9,971 nt of DNA from Desulfocapsa sulfexigens (GTDB lineage: Bacteria > Desulfobacterota > Desulfobulbia > Desulfobulbales > Desulfocapsaceae). This document shows positions 7,925 through 9,971 of the stretch, one piece after another. Each line of letters begins with the position of its first letter. Position 1 is the stretch's first letter. The translations under genes were made by a program, and so were the position numbers. The stretch is taken from assembly GCA_015661935.1 (NCBI GenBank), contig DQVD01000385.1:1-9971 (forward strand), given 5' to 3'. A model generated the notes under the pieces. It was not told the origin of the DNA and ran no database searches. It saw only the letters and a program-made list of their open reading frames with translations.

Positions 7925-7968
7925 TTAAAAACAAGAAAAGGGTGATCAGGACCGAATCCTCATCACCC
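7925..7968 (-). terminator. Strong intrinsic terminator or attenuator downstream of rpmB
   Basis: GGGTGAT (7940-7946) pairs with ATCACCC (7962-7968). AGGA (7948-7951) pairs with TCCT (7957-7960). There is a single C-C mismatch between the helices and a 5-base loop. On the minus strand the stem is followed by CTTTTCTTGTTTTT, a good U-tract, which runs directly into the AAGGAG ribosome binding site (complement of 7921-7926) of the small acidic-protein gene. It can end the rpmB transcript and at the same time gate the next gene. Confidence 0.75.
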
Positions 7969-8097
7969 AAAACTATCAGTCCTTACATAATATCTTTTAA
8001 ATTTTTCTCAAAGAAAACATTCTGGCAAGGATTTTACACCCCCATAGGAGTACTGAAAATAGACAGGCTCCGCGTGGCGTAACATACATATGTCGTT

Positions 8098-8292
8098 TCA
8101 GGCAGGTTTAACAACCGCTCCGGAACGAATACAACGGGTGCAAACACGAGCTCTAATAGCACTGCCATTTTCTGCAATCATACGAACTCTTTTCAGATTC
8201 GGCAGCCAGCGACGTCGAGTTTTGTTGTGGGCATGGGAAACATTATTTCCGGTGGCAGGTTTTTTACCACAAATTTGACAAACTTTAGCCAT
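8098..8292 (-). CDS. rpmB: Large ribosomal subunit protein bL28, zinc-binding (C+) form
   Basis: The 64-residue protein is a typical short bacterial L28: [20 protein letters not shown], then [12 protein letters not shown] and the basic middle. It is a structural protein of the 50S subunit. Two CxxC pairs are present (C5/C8 and C51/C54). This marks the zinc-containing C+ paralogue rather than the zinc-independent form that many bacteria express under zinc limitation. The Shine-Dalgarno AGGAGA is 5 bases before the ATG. Only 27 bases separate the start codon from the edge of the inverted-repeat element, so its promoter must lie in or at that element. No Zur-box-like palindrome was recognised upstream. 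Confidence 0.97.
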   Translation of the reverse strand: MAKVCQICGKKPATGNNVSHAHNKTRRRWLPNLKRVRMIAENGSAIRARVCTRCIRSGAVVKPA

Positions 8293-8319
8293 GACATTCT
8301 CCTATATGGTTTGATATCG

Positions 8320-8466
8320 GGACATGATGGTCTGCGGGCACATTCAGAAGACAGAAGTCAGAATAGTTAGCAGCCTGCGGCTGAAATAACTACAGTTGGT
8401 TTCCATCTGGTATCGACTTCCGGGAATGATTCACACAGAAACTTTGCCTTTCCGATACATTAAAAT
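8320..8466 (+). repeat. Left inverted arm
   Basis: This is the partner of 8830-8976 in opposite orientation. The best-conserved core is an identical stretch from GAATAGTTAG through ACAGTTGGTTT, about 8361-8402. Near the outer end lies a three-unit heptamer repeat, TCAGAAG-ACAGAAG-TCAGAAT (8344-8364). The arm's outer edge is 27 bases from the rpmB start codon. Confidence 0.9.
8364..8392. repeat. REP-like palindrome in left arm
   Basis: TAGTTA (8364-8369) pairs with TAACTA (8387-8392) and CAGCC (8371-8375) pairs with GGCTG (8379-8383). The loop is TGC and the internal bulge is G/AAA. The same hairpin recurs in the right arm without change, although bases around it have diverged. This suggests the hairpin itself is the recognised or constrained unit. 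Confidence 0.75.
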
Positions 8467-8829
8467 AAAGTAACTTTTGGATATGATAAAAAATATTTCA
8501 TTCTTTAATCTTAAACAAACGAGAAACTGCTCTTTATACCTGTTTGCCACAATAATGGCAAGTATTTTCCTGAAAACAAGGTGACATATATTTTTCGCAA
8601 CAGCACCAAACCTGACAAGCCAGAAATCACTATTATTAGTAGTAATTCTGCCTTATAATTTCTTTTATTACAATATTAAACACTTACTCATGAACTTTTC
8701 AACCTATAGCAAAGCATTATTCGGCAAACTCTAATCAGTATGGATTCCTTGGAAAATTGAATTGCACACATCCTCTACAACGTGGTATATACTCCTGTGA
8801 AACCTTCATCACACCTAACAAATAATACC
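8467..8829. other. AT-rich non-coding centre of the element
   Basis: No convincing gene is present. Small features are a 6-bp perfect hairpin TTGCCA-CAATAA-TGGCAA (8544-8561) and, on the minus strand at 8534-8626, a 27-30 codon stretch ending in a zinc-ribbon-like CHYCGKQV. The stretch is closed upstream by a stop and has no credible start. It may be a decayed relic or chance. Confidence 0.5.
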
Positions 8830-8976
8830 ATTTAAATGTATCGGGAAAACAAAATTTCTGTGTGAATCATTCTCGGAAATGGATGCCAGATAAAAACCAA
8901 CTGTAGTTATTTCAGCCGCAGGCTGCTAACTATTCCGGCTTCTGTCTTCTGAATGTGGTCGCAGGGCTTCATGTCC
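8830..8976 (-). repeat. Right inverted arm
   Basis: This is the inverted copy of 8320-8466, the same length, with about 129 of 147 positions identical by eye. Its outer edge lies 51 bases before the resB start codon. The heptamer repeat is weaker here: the middle unit keeps the pattern while the outer one has become CCGGAAT. Confidence 0.9.
8904..8932. repeat. REP-like palindrome in right arm
   Basis: TAGTTA (8904-8909) pairs with TAACTA (8927-8932) and CAGCC (8913-8917) pairs with GGCTG (8921-8925). It is the exact inverted counterpart of the left-arm hairpin, with loop GCA and bulge TTT/C. Confidence 0.75.
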
Positions 8977-9027
8977 TTAGGGATGTCGATAAAGAAAACA
9001 ATTTAACAAATACTGCTAAAGGCTAAA

Positions 9028-9971
9028 ATGTACAAAAAGAACCCTGTATTCAGCTTTTTCTCTTCTGTAAAACTCGCACTTTTTACTCTTTGTCTCCTTT
9101 CATTTACCTCCATCATCGGAACGGTTATCCCGCAGAAAGAGAGTATGGACTGGTATATTCAAAACTACAGTGAATCCACTGCAAGGATTTTCCAGGTTCT
9201 CTCCATTCCTGACATGTATAATTCGTGGTGGTTTCTCGGGTTGCTTGGTATTCTCTCCCTAAACCTCATTGTCTGTTCCATCGACCGCTTTCCAGGGGTG
9301 TGGAAACAGATAAAGGCAGACAATCTGGCAACGGATCTGAAACGACTTCCCAAAATGCGCTTAAAAGCCAGCTGGGTTTCAAATAAAAGTGAAGAGAGTC
9401 TAAGTACATATCTGTCCAACAAGCTGTCATCCAGGGGATGGAAAACCGAGCAACGCTCGCGTGACGGTGTTTTGCTTCTTTTTGCTCAAAAAGGTGCCAT
9501 GAGTCGTACCGGTGTATATATTGTTCACGCCTCCATCCTGATCATTTTTATAGGTGCCATCATTGGTGAGCTTTTTGGTTTTAAAGCTTCTGTAATGCTG
9601 CCGGAAACCCAGGAGACCGGCATTGTTTATGAAACCGGAACACGTACGCCCATTGAACTGGGTTTCACAGTTCGCTGTGATCGATTTGACATTGAATTTT
9701 ATGATTCCGGAATGCCTAAAGCTTACCGCTCCAAACTTGTAGTTACTGAAAATGGAAAGGTTACTCTGGAAAAATCAATCGTGGTTAATGATCCATTGGA
9801 ATATAATGGTCTCACTTTTTACCAATCCAGTTATCAGGGGTATCAGGATTTTCTTCTTACCATCACTGACCAGGAGTCGAAAGTGGCCGAAACAGTGAGC
9901 CTTCCTTTTCAAAAGCAGAAGCCCCTCACAAAACATAATGCACACATTGGCATTATTAATGCGAAGGCCAT
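9028..9971 (+). CDS. resB: ResB-like cytochrome c biogenesis protein (System II), 3' end outside the window
   Basis: ResB/CcsB works with CcsA/ResC to move heme and attach it to apocytochromes c outside the inner membrane. The 314 codons visible show the family outline. TM1 (about 10-33) ends in IIGTVIPQKES. TM2 (about 66-84) is SWWFLGLLGILSLNLIVCSI followed by DRFPGVW. A cytoplasmic stretch leads to TM3 (about 163-183, GVYIVHASILIIFIGAIIG) with a conserved-looking His167. The extracytoplasmic strand-rich domain then runs to the right edge, including the typical NDPLEYNGLTFYQSSYQG (254-271). A fourth membrane segment and probably ccsA/resC should follow beyond the window. The ATG at 9028 is preceded by a weak AAAGG site. 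It begins 51 bases after the inverted-repeat element; no clear promoter hexamers were found in that gap. Confidence 0.95.
   Translation, partial: MYKKNPVFSFFSSVKLALFTLCLLSFTSIIGTVIPQKESMDWYIQNYSESTARIFQVLSIPDMYNSWWFLGLLGILSLNLIVCSIDRFPGVWKQIKADNLATDLKRLPKMRLKASWVSNKSEESLSTYLSNKLSSRGWKTEQRSRDGVLLLFAQKGAMSRTGVYIVHASILIIFIGAIIGELFGFKASVMLPETQETGIVYETGTRTPIELGFTVRCDRFDIEFYDSGMPKAYRSKLVVTENGKVTLEKSIVVNDPLEYNGLTFYQSSYQGYQDFLLTITDQESKVAETVSLPFQKQKPLTKHNAHIGIINAKA

Larger units (their letters stand above)
8320..8976. mobile_element. MITE/REP-like 657-bp element with long inverted arms, no coding capacity
   Basis: The element starts GGACATGA (8320) and ends TCATGTCC (8976). Its 147-bp ends are inverted copies with about 18 mismatches, mostly transitions, and no indels in my alignment. 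The 363-bp centre is AT-rich and has no open frame of useful length. Pairing stops sharply outside these limits, which gives clear borders. No perfect target-site duplication is visible. The nearest candidate is GATATCG touching the left end against GATGTCG 5 bases beyond the right end. Without a transposase it would be non-autonomous. Alternatives are a structured RNA locus, or two converging copies of a shorter repeat. Mobility is inferred from the structure only. Confidence 0.65.

Noticed and set aside
8090..8278. Plus-strand open frame over rpmB
   Set aside because: The minus-strand frame is an unmistakable L28 with two CxxC pairs, so this is its shadow.
8313..8988. Target-site duplication GATATCG/GATGTCG around the inverted-repeat element
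   Set aside because: It is imperfect and set 5 bases away from the right border, so it could be chance; I did not use it as evidence.
9165..9422. Minus-strand open frame at the right end
   Set aside because: It is antisense to the ResB frame, which runs uninterrupted and matches the family.
1..9971. CRISPR array, tRNA or rRNA genes
   Set aside because: No regularly spaced repeats, no cloverleaf with a T-loop signature, and no rRNA-like conserved stretches were seen on either strand.

Overview
The window looks like chromosomal DNA from a Gram-negative, probably anaerobic bacterium. The best guess is a Desulfobacterota (Desulfobulbales-like) sulfate reducer. This rests on a ResB-type System II cytochrome c biogenesis gene, a zinc-ribbon L28 protein, an exported pitrilysin-family (M16) protease, and an overall composition in the mid-40s % GC. 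The placement is inference; there is no rRNA or other taxonomic marker here.

Layout. Bases 2-2500 (+) hold the C-terminal 830 or so codons of a large, unrecognised inner-membrane protein with a big extracytoplasmic domain and a Lys/Ala-rich tail. A distinctly AT-rich gene follows at 2514-3386 (+). It encodes two winged-helix-like repeats joined to a PD-(D/E)XK-type nuclease domain and looks acquired. A convergent 942-residue secreted M16 zinc metalloprotease occupies 3506-6334 (-). Back to back with it is a two-gene (+) unit. The first gene is a SAM-methyltransferase that has lost the middle of its catalytic domain but stays in frame (6381-6776). The second, joined by a 4-base ATGA overlap, is an SDR-family protein whose dinucleotide loop and catalytic tetrad are altered (6773-7603). 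A hairpin at 7609-7648 separates it from a convergent small acidic protein (7663-7914, -). That gene lies behind rpmB (8098-8292, -), with a strong terminator hairpin directly in front of its ribosome binding site. The window ends inside resB (from 9028, +).

The 735-base gap between the divergent genes rpmB and resB is almost filled by one 657-bp structure (8320-8976). It has two 147-bp inverted arms, about 88% identical by my eye count. Each arm carries a compact REP-like palindrome and a short heptamer repeat. The arms flank an AT-rich, non-coding centre. This is the most unusual DNA in the window and looks like a non-autonomous (MITE/REP-type) element. It now occupies the place where the promoters of both neighbours would be expected.

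The best candidates for something new are this element, the wHTH-wHTH-nuclease protein, the coupled pair of degenerate methyltransferase and non-canonical SDR, and the terminator-guarded small gene. No complete defence island, CRISPR array, tRNA or rRNA was seen.
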